Source: Desmonostoc muscorum LEGE 12446
GTDB lineage: Bacteria > Cyanobacteriota > Cyanobacteriia > Cyanobacteriales > Nostocaceae
Reading direction: 5' to 3'
Assembly: GCF_015207005.2 (NCBI RefSeq)
Contig: NZ_JADEXS020000001.1
Coordinates: forward strand, 5,665,001-5,729,000
Length of the DNA stretch: 64,000 nt
The notes under the pieces were generated by a model that was given only the letters and a program-made list of their open reading frames with translations, was not told where the DNA came from and ran no database searches. Positions 1 to 11,202 of the stretch are shown here, piece by piece; the stretch's first letter is position 1; every line of letters starts with the position of its first letter. The translations under genes were made by a program, and so were the position numbers.

Positions 1-2235
1 GTAGCGAGTACGGCGAATGCAATTAAGTTTGGTGAGCAAGGTTTTTTTAGCGCCACCAATCCAGAAACTTCTCTATTACTAACAGTTAATCCTTCTGCAT
101 TTTTCTTCAATCAAATTCAGCCTGGAACGATTGAAAACAGATCAACCGCACCAACCGGATTTAATATATTTGGTTTGCGGGTACCTGATAGTCGTAGTTT
201 GATACTTCTGGGAGGAGATGTAATTCTCAACGGAGGTACATTAAATGCTATGGGTGGTCGAGTAGAATTGGCAGGGGTTAGAGGTTGGGAAGTAGTAGGA
301 CTAAATTTTGATGGGGATAAACTCAATCTAAGTTTCCCTGAAAATGCTAAAAAAACGGATGTTTCGATCATCGATGGATTTATAGATGTCAGAACTGCTG
401 ATAAGAATGGTAGTATTTTTATCAATGCTCAAAACTTCAGCATGTCAGGAAACAGCTTGCTAGTGGCTGGGATTAGCGAAGGTTTGGGAACAGTTAACAG
501 TCAGGCAGGTGATATAAATATTACGTCTGAGACGGTTTCGCTATCAGGACTTAGTACTATTTTCAATACTGTAGAATCCAATGCCATTGGTAATGGTGGT
601 AATATTACGATTCAGGCTGGCTCATTTTCTTTGAGCGAAGGAGCAGAATTGATAGCGGAAACCTACGCACAGGGGAATGCGGGCAAGATCGCGCTTCAAG
701 TGCGCGATCGCATCGCCTTCGATGGTATGGATAGCGAAGGAAATCCCAGTGGCATATTCAACAATGTCAGACCAGGTGCAAAGGGTAATGCCGGGGACAT
801 CTATTTAACCGCAGGTTCCTTTTCTTTAACTAATGGCGCTCGTCTGCAAACTAATACCCGCTCACAGGGGAATGCCGGCAATGTAATCGTTCAAGTGCGC
901 GATCGCATTTACTTCGATGTAGTAAATACAAGCGATATTAACAACTTCACAGGAATTTTTACCGCAGTAGGAACTGATGGTGAAGGTCGGGGGGGAGATA
1001 TTGATATTCAAGCAGGATCGCTGGATTTGAGAAATGGCGCCCAACTGACTGCCAATACCTTTGAGAAAGGGGATGCAGGAAATATCAAGATTGAAGTCCG
1101 CGATCGCGTCTCTTTTGATGGAGTATCGATTCTTGGCGGTAGTGGAGCATCCAGTTCAGTGGGAGAAGTGAAAGAAGATACAACCATTCCAGCAATCGGT
1201 CAGGGGGGAAACATTGAGATTAGCGCAAAATCATTATCTTTAACTAATGGTGCTGGAATTGCTGCTAGTACAGTCAGTGGTAGTCAAGGAAATGCAGGAA
1301 ATATCAAGATTGTTACTAATGAGACAGTCAACCTGCAAAATAACGCTGGTATTACAGTAGATAGCCAAGGTAGTGGCAAGGCTGGAAATATTGAAATTCA
1401 GACAGATTACCTCACCCTAGATAATCAATCCAACATTTCTGCCGAAACTGCTAGTAATACTGGTGGTAACATCAGCTTCAAACTACAAGACTTATTGCTG
1501 CTGCGTCGGGAGAGCAAAATTTCTACTAATGCGGGGACTGCTGAAGCTGGGGGGGATGGTGGAAATATTACCATTAATGAACCCAAAGGTTTTATCGTCG
1601 CTGCTCCAAATGAAAACAACGATATCACGGCTAATGCTTTTAACGGGAGTGGTGGCAAAGTTAATATCAATCCTGCTGGCATATTTGGGCTAAAACCACT
1701 CAGTCGTCAAGAACTGGAGCGATCGCTGCAAACAACTGACCCCACAAAACTCGACCCCAATCAGTTACCAACAAGTGACATTACTGCGATTTCTCAAACT
1801 AACCCTTCCTTAAATGGTGAGGTAAATCTCAATACACCTAATACTGACCCCAGTCAAGGATTGCAAGAATTGCCAACAGATATTGTTGATGTTTCTGGAT
1901 TAATCAATCAAAACCTCTGTGTTGCAGCTCAAGGTAGTGAATTTATTGTGACTGGTAAAGGTGGTTTACCTCCTTCTCCCTATGAAATTATCAGCGCCAA
2001 TACAGCTTGGGAAGATTGGTTGATATCATCACAATCTCAAACTCAACCAACACCAACAACTAATAACTCATCAGACAAACAACAAACAGAATCTACAACA
2101 ATTATTGAAGCTCAAGGTTTGGTAAAAGATGCGAATGGTAATGCGATCCTCACGGCAAACCCAGTGACGGTGACACCTAAAGATACTTGGTTGCATCCCC
2201 AAGACTGTCATGCGATTTTGGATTTTGGATTTTAG
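1..2235 (+). CDS. Two-partner-secretion filamentous haemagglutinin-like adhesin, 3' part (5' end outside window)
   Basis: The frame is open from base 1, so the first ATG-like start inside the window is not the true start; 744 codons of the C-terminal part are visible. The start of the visible part still resembles the end of the haemagglutination-activity (TPS) domain (GEQGFFSATNPETSLLLTV), followed by many Gly/Asn-rich beta-helix strands of the type GNAGNI.I.VRDR..FDG. That is typical of large secreted cyanobacterial adhesins exported by a ShlB/FhaC-type outer membrane pore. The VRDR units are encoded by HIP1 octamers. The C-terminal part has a conserved Cys pair region (LINQNLC ... PQDC). 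The last residues, ILDFGF, are encoded by a GATTTTG-type heptamer repeat, so the natural C-terminus has probably been rewritten by repeat DNA. The CHAT gene downstream belongs to the same commonly associated set. Cell-surface location is inferred. Confidence 0.85.
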   Translation, partial: VASTANAIKFGEQGFFSATNPETSLLLTVNPSAFFFNQIQPGTIENRSTAPTGFNIFGLRVPDSRSLILLGGDVILNGGTLNAMGGRVELAGVRGWEVVGLNFDGDKLNLSFPENAKKTDVSIIDGFIDVRTADKNGSIFINAQNFSMSGNSLLVAGISEGLGTVNSQAGDINITSETVSLSGLSTIFNTVESNAIGNGGNITIQAGSFSLSEGAELIAETYAQGNAGKIALQVRDRIAFDGMDSEGNPSGIFNNVRPGAKGNAGDIYLTAGSFSLTNGARLQTNTRSQGNAGNVIVQVRDRIYFDVVNTSDINNFTGIFTAVGTDGEGRGGDIDIQAGSLDLRNGAQLTANTFEKGDAGNIKIEVRDRVSFDGVSILGGSGASSSVGEVKEDTTIPAIGQGGNIEISAKSLSLTNGAGIAASTVSGSQGNAGNIKIVTNETVNLQNNAGITVDSQGSGKAGNIEIQTDYLTLDNQSNISAETASNTGGNISFKLQDLLLLRRESKISTNAGTAEAGGDGGNITINEPKGFIVAAPNENNDITANAFNGSGGKVNINPAGIFGLKPLSRQELERSLQTTDPTKLDPNQLPTSDITAISQTNPSLNGEVNLNTPNTDPSQGLQELPTDIVDVSGLINQNLCVAAQGSEFIVTGKGGLPPSPYEIISANTAWEDWLISSQSQTQPTPTTNNSSDKQQTESTTIIEAQGLVKDANGNAILTANPVTVTPKDTWLHPQDCHAILDFGF

Positions 2236-2580
2236 ATTTTGGATTGGGTAATTGCTTTGTGTATTTTGGTTTGATGAATTTATCTGTCGCAATCATTTTT
2301 CAAATTGGTGTCATATCGTGTCTGCGAAATTACCCATAATAAAAGAACCCCACCCCCAACCCCTCCCCAAGAATAAGGGGAGGTTAGCTCAAGCACAGCT
2401 TTGGCTCTTTAGGGTTTCAGGTATTATATTTGATTCCCCGGACATGATATAGCAAAAGCCTTGGTGGTCAGGACATTAACAGATGATAAAACTTAGACAC
2501 AAAAAGACTTTTCATCCAGTCCCCAGTCCCCAGTCCCCAGTCCCCAGTCCCTTGCTATATCAGATGCTGAGGAGAAACTC
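2236..2580. other. Intergenic spacer with GATTTTG and CCCCAGT heptamer repeats
   Basis: No gene is supported here. The stretch begins with GATTTTG-type repeats running out of the adhesin gene (2215-2250). At 2347-2385 it holds a CCCCACCCCCAACCCCTCCCC-like repeat common in Nostoc spacers, and at about 2517-2551 a tandem CCCCAGT heptamer array of four to five units. A Met-starting open frame at 2252-2452 has no recognisable protein character. Confidence 0.7.
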
Positions 2581-5232
2581 ATGAAACGCTTGTTGGGGTT
2601 CATTCTACTTATAATTTTCGGGTTAATATTTAGCCTGAATATACCAATGCTATTTCCTGTCATTGCCCAAAATCCCCCAACCCAAATTCAACCTGCATCA
2701 GCTTTATCGCTCGTACAATCTGCTAAAAAATATTACGATGCTGGTCAATTTTCAGCAGCCGTACAACTTCTACAACAAGCAGCGCAAATTTATCAAGTTT
2801 CAGGAGACATCGATCGCCAAGCTCAAGCGTTAAGTTTAATGTCTCTAGTTCAGCAAAAACTAGGGCTTTGGCAACAAGCAAAAACAGCAATTGATACTAG
2901 TTTAAATTTATTAGATAAATTACCTTTTGATAAAGAGTTCAGCCGCCTTCGTGCCCAAGTATTGAATAATTTAGGGCATTGGCAATTGGCACAGGGACAA
3001 ACTGAAGCTGCTCTTTTAAGTTGGGAGAAAGCTGAAAAATTGTATGTTCAATCTGGCGATACGGTTACTATTATTGGCATCCAGATGAATCAAGCTTTAG
3101 CACTGCAAGCTTTAGGACTTTATCGCCGCGCCGAGAAACTTTTAACGCAAGTAGAACAACAGCTTTATTTACAACCCGACTCTCCTCTCAAAGCAACTGG
3201 GTTGCTGAATTTTGGTAATATCCGCCGATTTGATGGCGATTTAGAAAAATCTCGGGAAATTTTAAGCCAGAGTTTGACTATTGCCCAAAAATTACATTTA
3301 CCGGAAACAGAAAGTACAGCTTTGCTGAATTTAGGAAATACAGAATTAGCGATGTCTACGACGGGCTACGCCTACGCCAAAAGAACAGCAGAATTGAAAG
3401 ATACACAACGCACTGAAGAACACAGGCAAAATGCTTTAGAACTCTATCAAAAAGCTAGGGCGATCGCCACTTTACCTACAACAAAAATTCAGGCACAACT
3501 TAATTATTTTGCAGTACTAATTGAGACTAAGCAATTTACATTAGCTTCGCCTGTAATTGAACAAATCAGAGCCGACCTTAATCAATTACCAGCAAGTCGA
3601 GTATCTATTTATGCTCGTGTCAATTTTGCTAAAAGTTTACTCAAAATGGAGAGAACAAGCGATCATCCAGACATCATACAGATACTAGAAACAGCAATTG
3701 AGCAAGCTAGAAGTTTAGCAGACCAACGGGCAGAATCCTACGCCCTTGGTACTCTCGGTGCTGTATATGAAAAAGTTGGAGATTGGTCAAATGCGAAAAA
3801 AAACACTCAGTCTGCTTTAGTCATTGCCCAAGTAATTAACGCACCAGATATAAGCTATCAATGGCAATGGCAAATGGGGCGAGCGCTCCAAGCAGAAAAT
3901 GAGACGAAACAAGCTATTACATATTACACCGAAGCTTTTAAAAATATCAGTAATTTACGCAGCGATTTAGTTGCCTTAAATCCAGAAGTTCAGTTGGACT
4001 TTAGAGAAAGTGCAGAACCACTGTATCGGCAATTAGTTGATTTACTCTTGCTTTCTCCACAACCAAATCGAGATCATCTTATTCAAGCTCGTCAGGTAAT
4101 GGAAGCACTACAACTAGCAGAATTAGATAACTTTTTTGGCGATGCTTGTACCAAAGCAAAACAGGTAAATATTGACCAATTAGACCCGTATGCAGCCGTT
4201 ATTTACCCAATTATTTTACCAAACCGTTTAGAAGTAATTTTGAAATTACCAGGCTCGGATAATTTACGTCACTATGCCCATGCTAATATTTCGGAAACCC
4301 AAATCGATGCAGCAGTTCTACAACTGCAAAATTCCCTCAAGCGTCCCAGCACCAGTTTAAGTCAGATCAAAAAAGAAGCAAAACAGTTATATGACTGGTT
4401 AATTCAACCGTTTGCAGATGAACTTGAAAGCACAAAAACGCGAGAGCAAAGCCAGATTAAAACCTTAGTATTTGTCCTTGATGGTTCATTGCGGAATCTA
4501 CCAATGGCAGTTTTGCATGATGGACAAAGATATTTGGTCGAAAGGTATGCTGTGAGTGTAACCCCGACATTGCAGCTACTTGAACCTAAACCCTTACACA
4601 GAGAAGCACTCAGCGTCTTAATTGCCGGAGCAACAGACGCTCCCAGCTTTCAAAAAGAGAGGTTAGGAGCGATCGCTAATGTCGCGGTAGAATTAGAAGG
4701 AATTAAAGAAAACATTCAACGTAATCAAACGCTAGAAAATCAAGAATTTATCAAGAAAAATCTTCAAACCAAGATTAATACAACACCCTTCAATATCATT
4801 CACTTAGCAACTCATGGTAAATTTAGTTCTAACCCAGAACAAACCTATATTCTTGACTGGAATGAACGCATCAAAGTTAAAGATTTAGATAACTTACTGC
4901 GTTTGAATTACCAAAGAATTGCTAATCCTATTGAATTACTAATCTTGAGTGCTTGTGAAACAGCAACCGGAGATAAACGAGCCGCTTTGGGATTAGCGGG
5001 GGTAGCGATTCGAGCGGGTGCCCGCACTACTCTAGCTAGCTTGTGGCAGATTAATGATGCCTCTACTGCCGAATTTATGATTAGATTTTACCAAGAACTG
5101 AATCGTGGGCAAATTACAAAAGCAGAAGCTTTAAGAAATACTCAGCTTGCATTTTTGCAACAATCTACCGATAGAGATTATAATCGCCCTTATCATTGGT
5201 CTGCATTTATTTTAGTGGGCAATTGGCTGTAG
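2581..5232 (+). CDS. TPR-CHAT domain protein (caspase/separase-like peptidase fold)
   Basis: 883 residues. An N-terminal hydrophobic signal segment (about 1-29, ending ...VIAQNP) suggests export. Residues about 45-480 are tetratricopeptide repeats (e.g. YYDAGQFSAAVQLLQQAAQIY). The C-terminal 350 residues form a CHAT domain with the expected dyad: His745 in HLATHG and Cys792 in LSACETA, then the conserved GAR.TLASLWQI block. CHAT proteins are peptidase-like relatives of caspases and separase. In cyanobacteria they are often encoded beside filamentous haemagglutinins and DUF928 proteins, as here, which suggests a role in processing or secretion of the adhesin; that role is inferred. A 30-bp dispersed palindromic repeat sits in frame at 3349-3378 between the two helices of one TPR (residues about 257-266). 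An ATG follows a GAGGAGAAACTC stretch, a good ribosome-binding site. Confidence 0.9.
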   Translation: MKRLLGFILLIIFGLIFSLNIPMLFPVIAQNPPTQIQPASALSLVQSAKKYYDAGQFSAAVQLLQQAAQIYQVSGDIDRQAQALSLMSLVQQKLGLWQQAKTAIDTSLNLLDKLPFDKEFSRLRAQVLNNLGHWQLAQGQTEAALLSWEKAEKLYVQSGDTVTIIGIQMNQALALQALGLYRRAEKLLTQVEQQLYLQPDSPLKATGLLNFGNIRRFDGDLEKSREILSQSLTIAQKLHLPETESTALLNLGNTELAMSTTGYAYAKRTAELKDTQRTEEHRQNALELYQKARAIATLPTTKIQAQLNYFAVLIETKQFTLASPVIEQIRADLNQLPASRVSIYARVNFAKSLLKMERTSDHPDIIQILETAIEQARSLADQRAESYALGTLGAVYEKVGDWSNAKKNTQSALVIAQVINAPDISYQWQWQMGRALQAENETKQAITYYTEAFKNISNLRSDLVALNPEVQLDFRESAEPLYRQLVDLLLLSPQPNRDHLIQARQVMEALQLAELDNFFGDACTKAKQVNIDQLDPYAAVIYPIILPNRLEVILKLPGSDNLRHYAHANISETQIDAAVLQLQNSLKRPSTSLSQIKKEAKQLYDWLIQPFADELESTKTREQSQIKTLVFVLDGSLRNLPMAVLHDGQRYLVERYAVSVTPTLQLLEPKPLHREALSVLIAGATDAPSFQKERLGAIANVAVELEGIKENIQRNQTLENQEFIKKNLQTKINTTPFNIIHLATHGKFSSNPEQTYILDWNERIKVKDLDNLLRLNYQRIANPIELLILSACETATGDKRAALGLAGVAIRAGARTTLASLWQINDASTAEFMIRFYQELNRGQITKAEALRNTQLAFLQQSTDRDYNRPYHWSAFILVGNWL
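3349..3378. repeat. Dispersed palindromic repeat inserted in frame in the CHAT gene
   Basis: This 30-bp unit reads GCGATGTCTACGACGGGCTA then CGCCTACGCC and contains the nested inverted repeat GTCTACGACGGGCTACGCC. A near-identical inverted copy lies at 49421-49450 in an intergenic spacer (two mismatches over 29 bases). In the CHAT gene it encodes AMSTTGYAYA without disturbing the frame. Confidence 0.8.
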
Positions 5233-5274
5233 TAATTTTAGATTTTGGATTTTGGATTTTGGATTGGAATTATG

Positions 5275-6093
5275 TTACTCTGAAACAGTCAAATCACCTG
5301 AAGTTAAAATCATATTACCAATAATTGGTTCTTGAAAAATATTCGCTAAACCCAAATTTTTGGTATTTAAAATTTCAACCCAAATTTTCTGTAGTGTAGA
5401 ATTATTTGGCTCGTTTAAACGTAATTGAGCCAATTCAGTTATCGCTTCATACCAAATATCATTTTTCGCATAAACCAAAATCTTATCCAAGGGAGTTTTT
5501 GCTGTTTTTAAATCTTTTTCAAGTTCTACAGAGATTAACTTTCTCTCTACAATTCCTGTTACGGAAGCTGGTGTCGATGAATTATTGGAAGAGATATTAC
5601 GAGAACAATTAATGTCAAAATACCATCGATACTCTTTGCCAACCTTTAAAGCTGGAATTGTTGAGGGTAAAGTAATACCAACAACTCCAGATCTGCTGGG
5701 TAACTTAAAGCGAGTGTGGTACACCTCCATATCTCCATCCTGTAAAGAGAATTCTCCGCTAGTTGCTTCCTGAGCAGTGTAAGGCAGATAAACCCAAATA
5801 GTTGGATAATCTTTAACAGAAAAGTAAGATTGATTACCACCTACTATACGAGTCAGTGAAGGTTTATCCTGCTGATAAATACAATCACCTCTGCTTCCTG
5901 TTCCCTCTTTTGCTGGAGGTGTTCCCCTCTTTGGGGGGTCTTTTTCCACTGAAGTCAAATTAATTTGTGCTTGAGATGTTTGGTTATTGTTAACTTCTGT
6001 TTCTGCCCATGCGAGTAAAATGATCGAATAGCTAGCCCAACTAACTAGTACCGACATCAAGAGAAATAAACCTTTTGTGCGATTTAACAACAT
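5275..6093 (-). CDS. DUF928 domain-containing secreted protein
   Basis: 272 residues with a hydrophobic N-terminus (about 8-30) ending in an AWAETEVNN region that looks like a signal peptide. The signature RGTP...KEGTGSRGDC, followed by W/Y-rich beta strands (IWVYLPYTAQEATSGEFSL) and a C-terminal helical tail, is the DUF928 pattern. DUF928 genes are found beside CHAT proteins, CHASE2 proteins and TPS adhesins in cyanobacteria; here the gene converges on the CHAT gene with 42 bases between the stops. The molecular function is unknown; an envelope or periplasmic role with the adhesin is a guess from context. The gap to the CHAT gene is filled by GATTTTG heptamer repeats (5229-5265). Confidence 0.85.
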   Translation of the reverse strand: MLLNRTKGLFLLMSVLVSWASYSIILLAWAETEVNNNQTSQAQINLTSVEKDPPKRGTPPAKEGTGSRGDCIYQQDKPSLTRIVGGNQSYFSVKDYPTIWVYLPYTAQEATSGEFSLQDGDMEVYHTRFKLPSRSGVVGITLPSTIPALKVGKEYRWYFDINCSRNISSNNSSTPASVTGIVERKLISVELEKDLKTAKTPLDKILVYAKNDIWYEAITELAQLRLNEPNNSTLQKIWVEILNTKNLGLANIFQEPIIGNMILTSGDLTVSE

Positions 6094-6453
6094 TGGCTAA
6101 ATTTTTTATTTCTTGTCACATTAATATAACTACAATATCTAACTGTATTTTTTCAGAAAGCGAATTTGCCAATTGCTGGAAAATTGCTTAGGCAAGTTGA
6201 AGGCATGACAAAGGGGCTGAAGCAGTAATTTGTACAGATTCCTACCTCAAAATTAAAAGACCGGATTGCTCAATGGTGTGAACAATACGGTCTGGGGTTC
6301 ATACAGCAAGAATCAAGTGAGGTACACCCGTAGGGGCACGGCAGTGCCGTGCCCCTACACCTTGCTGTGAATTGCGAATTTGAAATTGCGAATTGCCTTG
6401 ACGATCCCTTTGAGGTTATCGGATGAATACCACCCCTTTTAAGAGTCGGTGCG
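6094..6453. other. Spacer between DUF928 gene and rplY, with a MITE-like palindrome
   Basis: No gene is supported. The main content is the palindromic element at 6301-6372 (separate entry) and GAATTTG-type repeats on its right side (6366-6398). The first about 100 bases are AT-rich and carry the presumed promoter of the DUF928 gene. Confidence 0.6.
6301..6372. repeat. MITE-like palindromic element (family with GGGGCACGGC core)
   Basis: The core is a perfect inverted repeat, TAGGGGCACGGCAGTGCCGT continuing GCCCCTA, flanked by ACAGCAAG on the left and CTTGCTGT on the right as short terminal inverted repeats. The same core occurs at 38427-38541 and 54190-54296 in longer elements with TATAGCG ends. 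It has no coding content and is probably non-autonomous. Confidence 0.6.
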
Positions 6454-7050
6454 TCAAGAGGCTGCTTCACTCTCTTCTTCAGCAGCAGCGTTGATTTGCG
6501 GTGGCAAAACGCTGACAAGGACTCGCTCTGATTCAGCAAGAGGTGTCACACCCTCAGGAAAAGATATATCACTGATGTGCAAGTTGTCCCCAATTTTCAG
6601 GTTAGAGACATCAATTTCGATGAACTCTGGGATGTTCTCAGGCGCACAACTCACTTGCAATTCGGTAACAGTGGTGTCTAACACGCCACCTTCTTGTTTA
6701 ACACCAACAGCTTCTCCCACGAAACGCAGGCGTACTTCTACATTTGTGTCGCCGTGACCCGCAACTGCAAAAAAGCTCAGGTGGTAAGGGGTACCCTTTG
6801 CTGGATGAATTTGAAGTTCCCGGAGTAGGGCTTTGCCCCGCCAAGGTACATCAGTAACGTTTAAGTCAATCAAAGTGTTGTTGACTGAAGCTCTTTTGAG
6901 CAAGCGCTCAACAGTTTTGGCATTGATGGTCAAAGAGATTGATTCTGTACCCTTGTGACCGTACAAATTTGCTGGGATTGCTCCAGAACGGCGCAAAGCT
7001 TTGGGCTTGCTACCTTCTGGTCGCTTTTGACATTCGACTGTAATAGCCAT
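6454..7050 (-). CDS. rplY: 50S ribosomal protein L25 (long form, general stress protein Ctc type)
   Basis: 198 residues. The N-terminal half is the L25 5S-rRNA-binding domain ([20 protein letters not shown], then VPGNLYG-like [10 protein letters not shown]), and the C-terminal half is the TL5/Ctc extension ([18 protein letters not shown] ... [15 protein letters not shown]). Length and domain order match the two-domain bacterial L25. It binds 5S rRNA in the large ribosomal subunit. The C-terminus ends in an acidic tail ([11 protein letters not shown]), as is usual for this type. It lies 112 bases downstream of purA on the same strand, separated by a heptamer repeat array. Confidence 0.95.
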   Translation of the reverse strand: MAITVECQKRPEGSKPKALRRSGAIPANLYGHKGTESISLTINAKTVERLLKRASVNNTLIDLNVTDVPWRGKALLRELQIHPAKGTPYHLSFFAVAGHGDTNVEVRLRFVGEAVGVKQEGGVLDTTVTELQVSCAPENIPEFIEIDVSNLKIGDNLHISDISFPEGVTPLAESERVLVSVLPPQINAAAEEESEAAS

Positions 7051-7071
7051 AGAAGTTGTTGTTTTTAATTA

Positions 7072-7120
7072 GAGTTAGGAGTTAGGAGTTAGGAGTTAGG
7101 AGTTAGGAGTTAGGAGTTTT
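7072..7120. repeat. Tandem heptamer array (TTAGGAG)n
   Basis: About six to seven perfect copies of the heptamer GAGTTAG/TTAGGAG lie between rplY and purA, followed by the inverse motif CTCACTCCTCACTCTTAACT. This is a typical short tandemly repeated repetitive (STRR) sequence of heterocystous cyanobacteria. Confidence 0.9.
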
Positions 7121-7162
7121 GATTTAATTACTCACTCCTCACTCTTAACTCTTAACTTTTAA

Positions 7163-8925
<1,763 letters not shown>

Positions 8926-8958
8926 ATGGAGGTCATCTGCGGCAAAAAGGGCGATCGC

Positions 8959-10749
8959 ATGATAAAAAAATGGTCTAGAGTCCAAAAGCACAAAGCAATA
9001 TTCGTCTTGGCATTGGCAGTTGTATTTACTAATACTTTAATTTCCTATGACAATAGTATTAAGCTGATTGATAACCACGAACGTCTGATATCTTCTCATC
9101 AAGTTATTGCTCAATTAAAAAATATACAAACTCTACTCCAAGATACTGAAATTGCACAGCGTAATTACCTAATCACATCGGATGTAGATGCTCTAAAAAC
9201 TTATCTTCGGGCGTATCAAGAAAGCGATCGCAATCTCCAAATACTTACTAACTTAATTGCTGATAATCCTCAAAGACAGCAGTGGTTTTCTTTATTGAAG
9301 CCAAAAATTAGTACCAGACTCAACATTCTGCAACAAGAAATTTACCTAAGAAAAAACCAGGGATTGGTAGCAACTAAACAGCTAATTTTGTCTAAACAAG
9401 ACAAGGAAATCGGCAAAGAAATTCAACAGCTAATTGATGACTATTTAAAAAAAGAACAAAATTTATTACAGCAAAAGATACAAGAGTCGCAGGCAATTTC
9501 CCAAAAGGCTGTAATCACATTTTTTATCGCTGTTGTTGTGCATTTGTTGTTGGTGGCGTTACTGTATGATTTGTTGTGGTATTACATTAAACAACTTCAC
9601 CAAGCAGAACAGAAAATTCGGGAACAAAAGTTGCTGTTAGATGTAACAAAAGACGCAATTGTGGTGCGAAATATCCACAACCAAATCTTATTTTGGAATC
9701 AAGGTGCCCAAAGTCTTTACGGTTGGAAAGTTGAAGAAGCTGTGGGTAAGAATATTTTGCAACTTTTGTATCCAGAAAATTCACCACAGTTAGAAGATGC
9801 TTACTTAAGCGTGATGAATACTGGTGAGTGGCGGGGTGAGTTGCATCAACTGACGAAAGAAGGTAAGGAAATTATCGTTGAAAGTCGGTGGGTATTGTTA
9901 CGACATGATAACGGACAACCCAAATCTATTTTGAGTGCGAACACCGAAATTACACAGCAGAAACAATTAGAAGTTCAACTTTTGCGATCGCAACGTTTGG
10001 AGAGTATCGGCACTCTAACTAGCAGTATCGTCCACGATCTCAATAATCTACTATCGCCGATTTTAATGTCAGTTCAGTTCTTGCAGAAGAAATTCCCTGA
10101 CCCCCAAAGCCAGAAAGTACTACAAACCTTAGAAAATAATGTTAAACGTGGCGCTAATTTGCTCAAGCAAATCTTGATATTTGCACGCGGTATTGAAAGC
10201 AAGCGGATAATTGTCCAAATTGCGCCTATATTAGCAGAAATTGAGCAAATTATCGCTCAAACATTTCCTGATTCTATTATCTGCGAGATAGATATTCCCA
10301 AAAATGTTTGGCACATCCGGGGAGACGCAACTCAACTGCATCAAGTGCTGATGAATTTAGTAGTTAACGCCCGTGACGCGATGCCCGATGGTGGTATCTT
10401 CAGGATTGTGGCGGAAAATGTCGTAATTAGCGAACATTGTGCCCAGATTAATATTGATGCCAAACTGGGTTCTTATATTGCGATCGTGGTGACGGATACT
10501 GGTATGGGGATGTCATCGGAAGTCCAACAACGGATTTTTGAACCATTTTTTACCACCAAAGACATAAGCAAAGGCACTGGTTTAGGACTTTCCACGGCGC
10601 TGGATATCATTAAGAATCACGGTGGTTTTGTCAATCTTTATAGTCAGGTAGGCAGAGGTACTCAATTTACAGTCTACTTGCCAGCTTTAACATCCAGGGA
10701 AATCCCTTCATTTTCCCAAGAACTCGAATCAGTTAGGGGAGAGGGTTAA
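8959..10749 (+). CDS. CHASE3-PAS sensor histidine kinase
   Basis: 596 residues from the ATG at 8959, which is preceded at seven bases by AAAAAGGG; an upstream in-frame ATG at 8926 (607 residues) is possible but has a weaker site. Order: membrane helix (IFVLALAVVFTNTLISY), an extracytoplasmic CHASE3 domain with the typical TEIAQRNYLIT motif, a second membrane helix (ITFFIAVVVHLLLVALLYDL), a PAS domain (KDAIVVRNIHNQILFWN ... GW..EEAVGKNILQLLYPE), and a kinase core. The H-box is SIVHDLNNLLSPI, the N-box NLVVNARDAM, and the G-boxes are DTGMGM and GTGLGLST. The HDLNN form of the H-box is typical of PAS-linked bacterial kinases. No receiver or regulator is adjacent, so its partner is unknown. Its stop codon overlaps that of the convergent small gene (TTAA at 10746-10749). 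Confidence 0.9.
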   Translation: MIKKWSRVQKHKAIFVLALAVVFTNTLISYDNSIKLIDNHERLISSHQVIAQLKNIQTLLQDTEIAQRNYLITSDVDALKTYLRAYQESDRNLQILTNLIADNPQRQQWFSLLKPKISTRLNILQQEIYLRKNQGLVATKQLILSKQDKEIGKEIQQLIDDYLKKEQNLLQQKIQESQAISQKAVITFFIAVVVHLLLVALLYDLLWYYIKQLHQAEQKIREQKLLLDVTKDAIVVRNIHNQILFWNQGAQSLYGWKVEEAVGKNILQLLYPENSPQLEDAYLSVMNTGEWRGELHQLTKEGKEIIVESRWVLLRHDNGQPKSILSANTEITQQKQLEVQLLRSQRLESIGTLTSSIVHDLNNLLSPILMSVQFLQKKFPDPQSQKVLQTLENNVKRGANLLKQILIFARGIESKRIIVQIAPILAEIEQIIAQTFPDSIICEIDIPKNVWHIRGDATQLHQVLMNLVVNARDAMPDGGIFRIVAENVVISEHCAQINIDAKLGSYIAIVVTDTGMGMSSEVQQRIFEPFFTTKDISKGTGLGLSTALDIIKNHGGFVNLYSQVGRGTQFTVYLPALTSREIPSFSQELESVRGEG

Positions 10750-11066
10750 TTGGTTTTGGTGGTGAAAGTATCACAGACTACAAAAATCCTATCAACTAAA
10801 ACTTTCTGCCCACGTTGGAAATGATAAGAATCTAACTTAGTCCTCAGCCGGAAGTTCAACAAGTCATACCGAGGTGAACCATCTGGATGGCTTGCCCTTG
10901 GTGGGATATCGAGTACTTCGATTGCACAACCGCCAATTCTGGAATCTGGAGTCACCCTAAAACTCAAGTCCGGTAATTCAAGGCGCTTCACTACAATGTT
11001 CCGCAAATGACGAGAATGGTTAATAACAAGCTCCACCTCAACTTCGATAGCAGTTAGAAACTCCAT
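10746..11066 (-). CDS. Conserved-looking hypothetical protein, 106 aa
   Basis: I do not recognise this protein. It is 106 residues, mostly beta-strand-like with alternating charged and hydrophobic residues (AIEVEVELVINHSRHLRNIV; LLNFRLRTKLDSYHFQRGQK), no signal peptide and no membrane helix, and could be a small PilZ- or ferredoxin-fold-sized cytoplasmic domain. It converges on the histidine kinase gene and shares the TTAA at its stop. Codon use (GTGCTA..., frequent pairs typical of neighbours) and the absence of internal stops support it as a real gene; no function is offered. Confidence 0.6.
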   Translation of the reverse strand: MEFLTAIEVEVELVINHSRHLRNIVVKRLELPDLSFRVTPDSRIGGCAIEVLDIPPRASHPDGSPRYDLLNFRLRTKLDSYHFQRGQKVLVDRIFVVCDTFTTKTN

Positions 11067-11202
11067 AAGTTTGGGGAAGTAAGTATTGAAAAGATTGAAT
11101 AGTTCTGGATGATTCTTGAAAAAAACTAACTTTTTGAATATTAAAAACCTGCGAAGTAGCTAGAGTTTGAGAGGTTTTTTAGGTTAAAAGAAATAAAAAA
11201 TA

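Noticed and set aside
2252..2452. 66-codon open frame after the adhesin
   Set aside because: Made of spacer repeats; no protein-like sequence.
5406..5773. Plus-strand open frames opposite the DUF928 gene
   Set aside because: Shadow frames; DUF928 is strongly supported.
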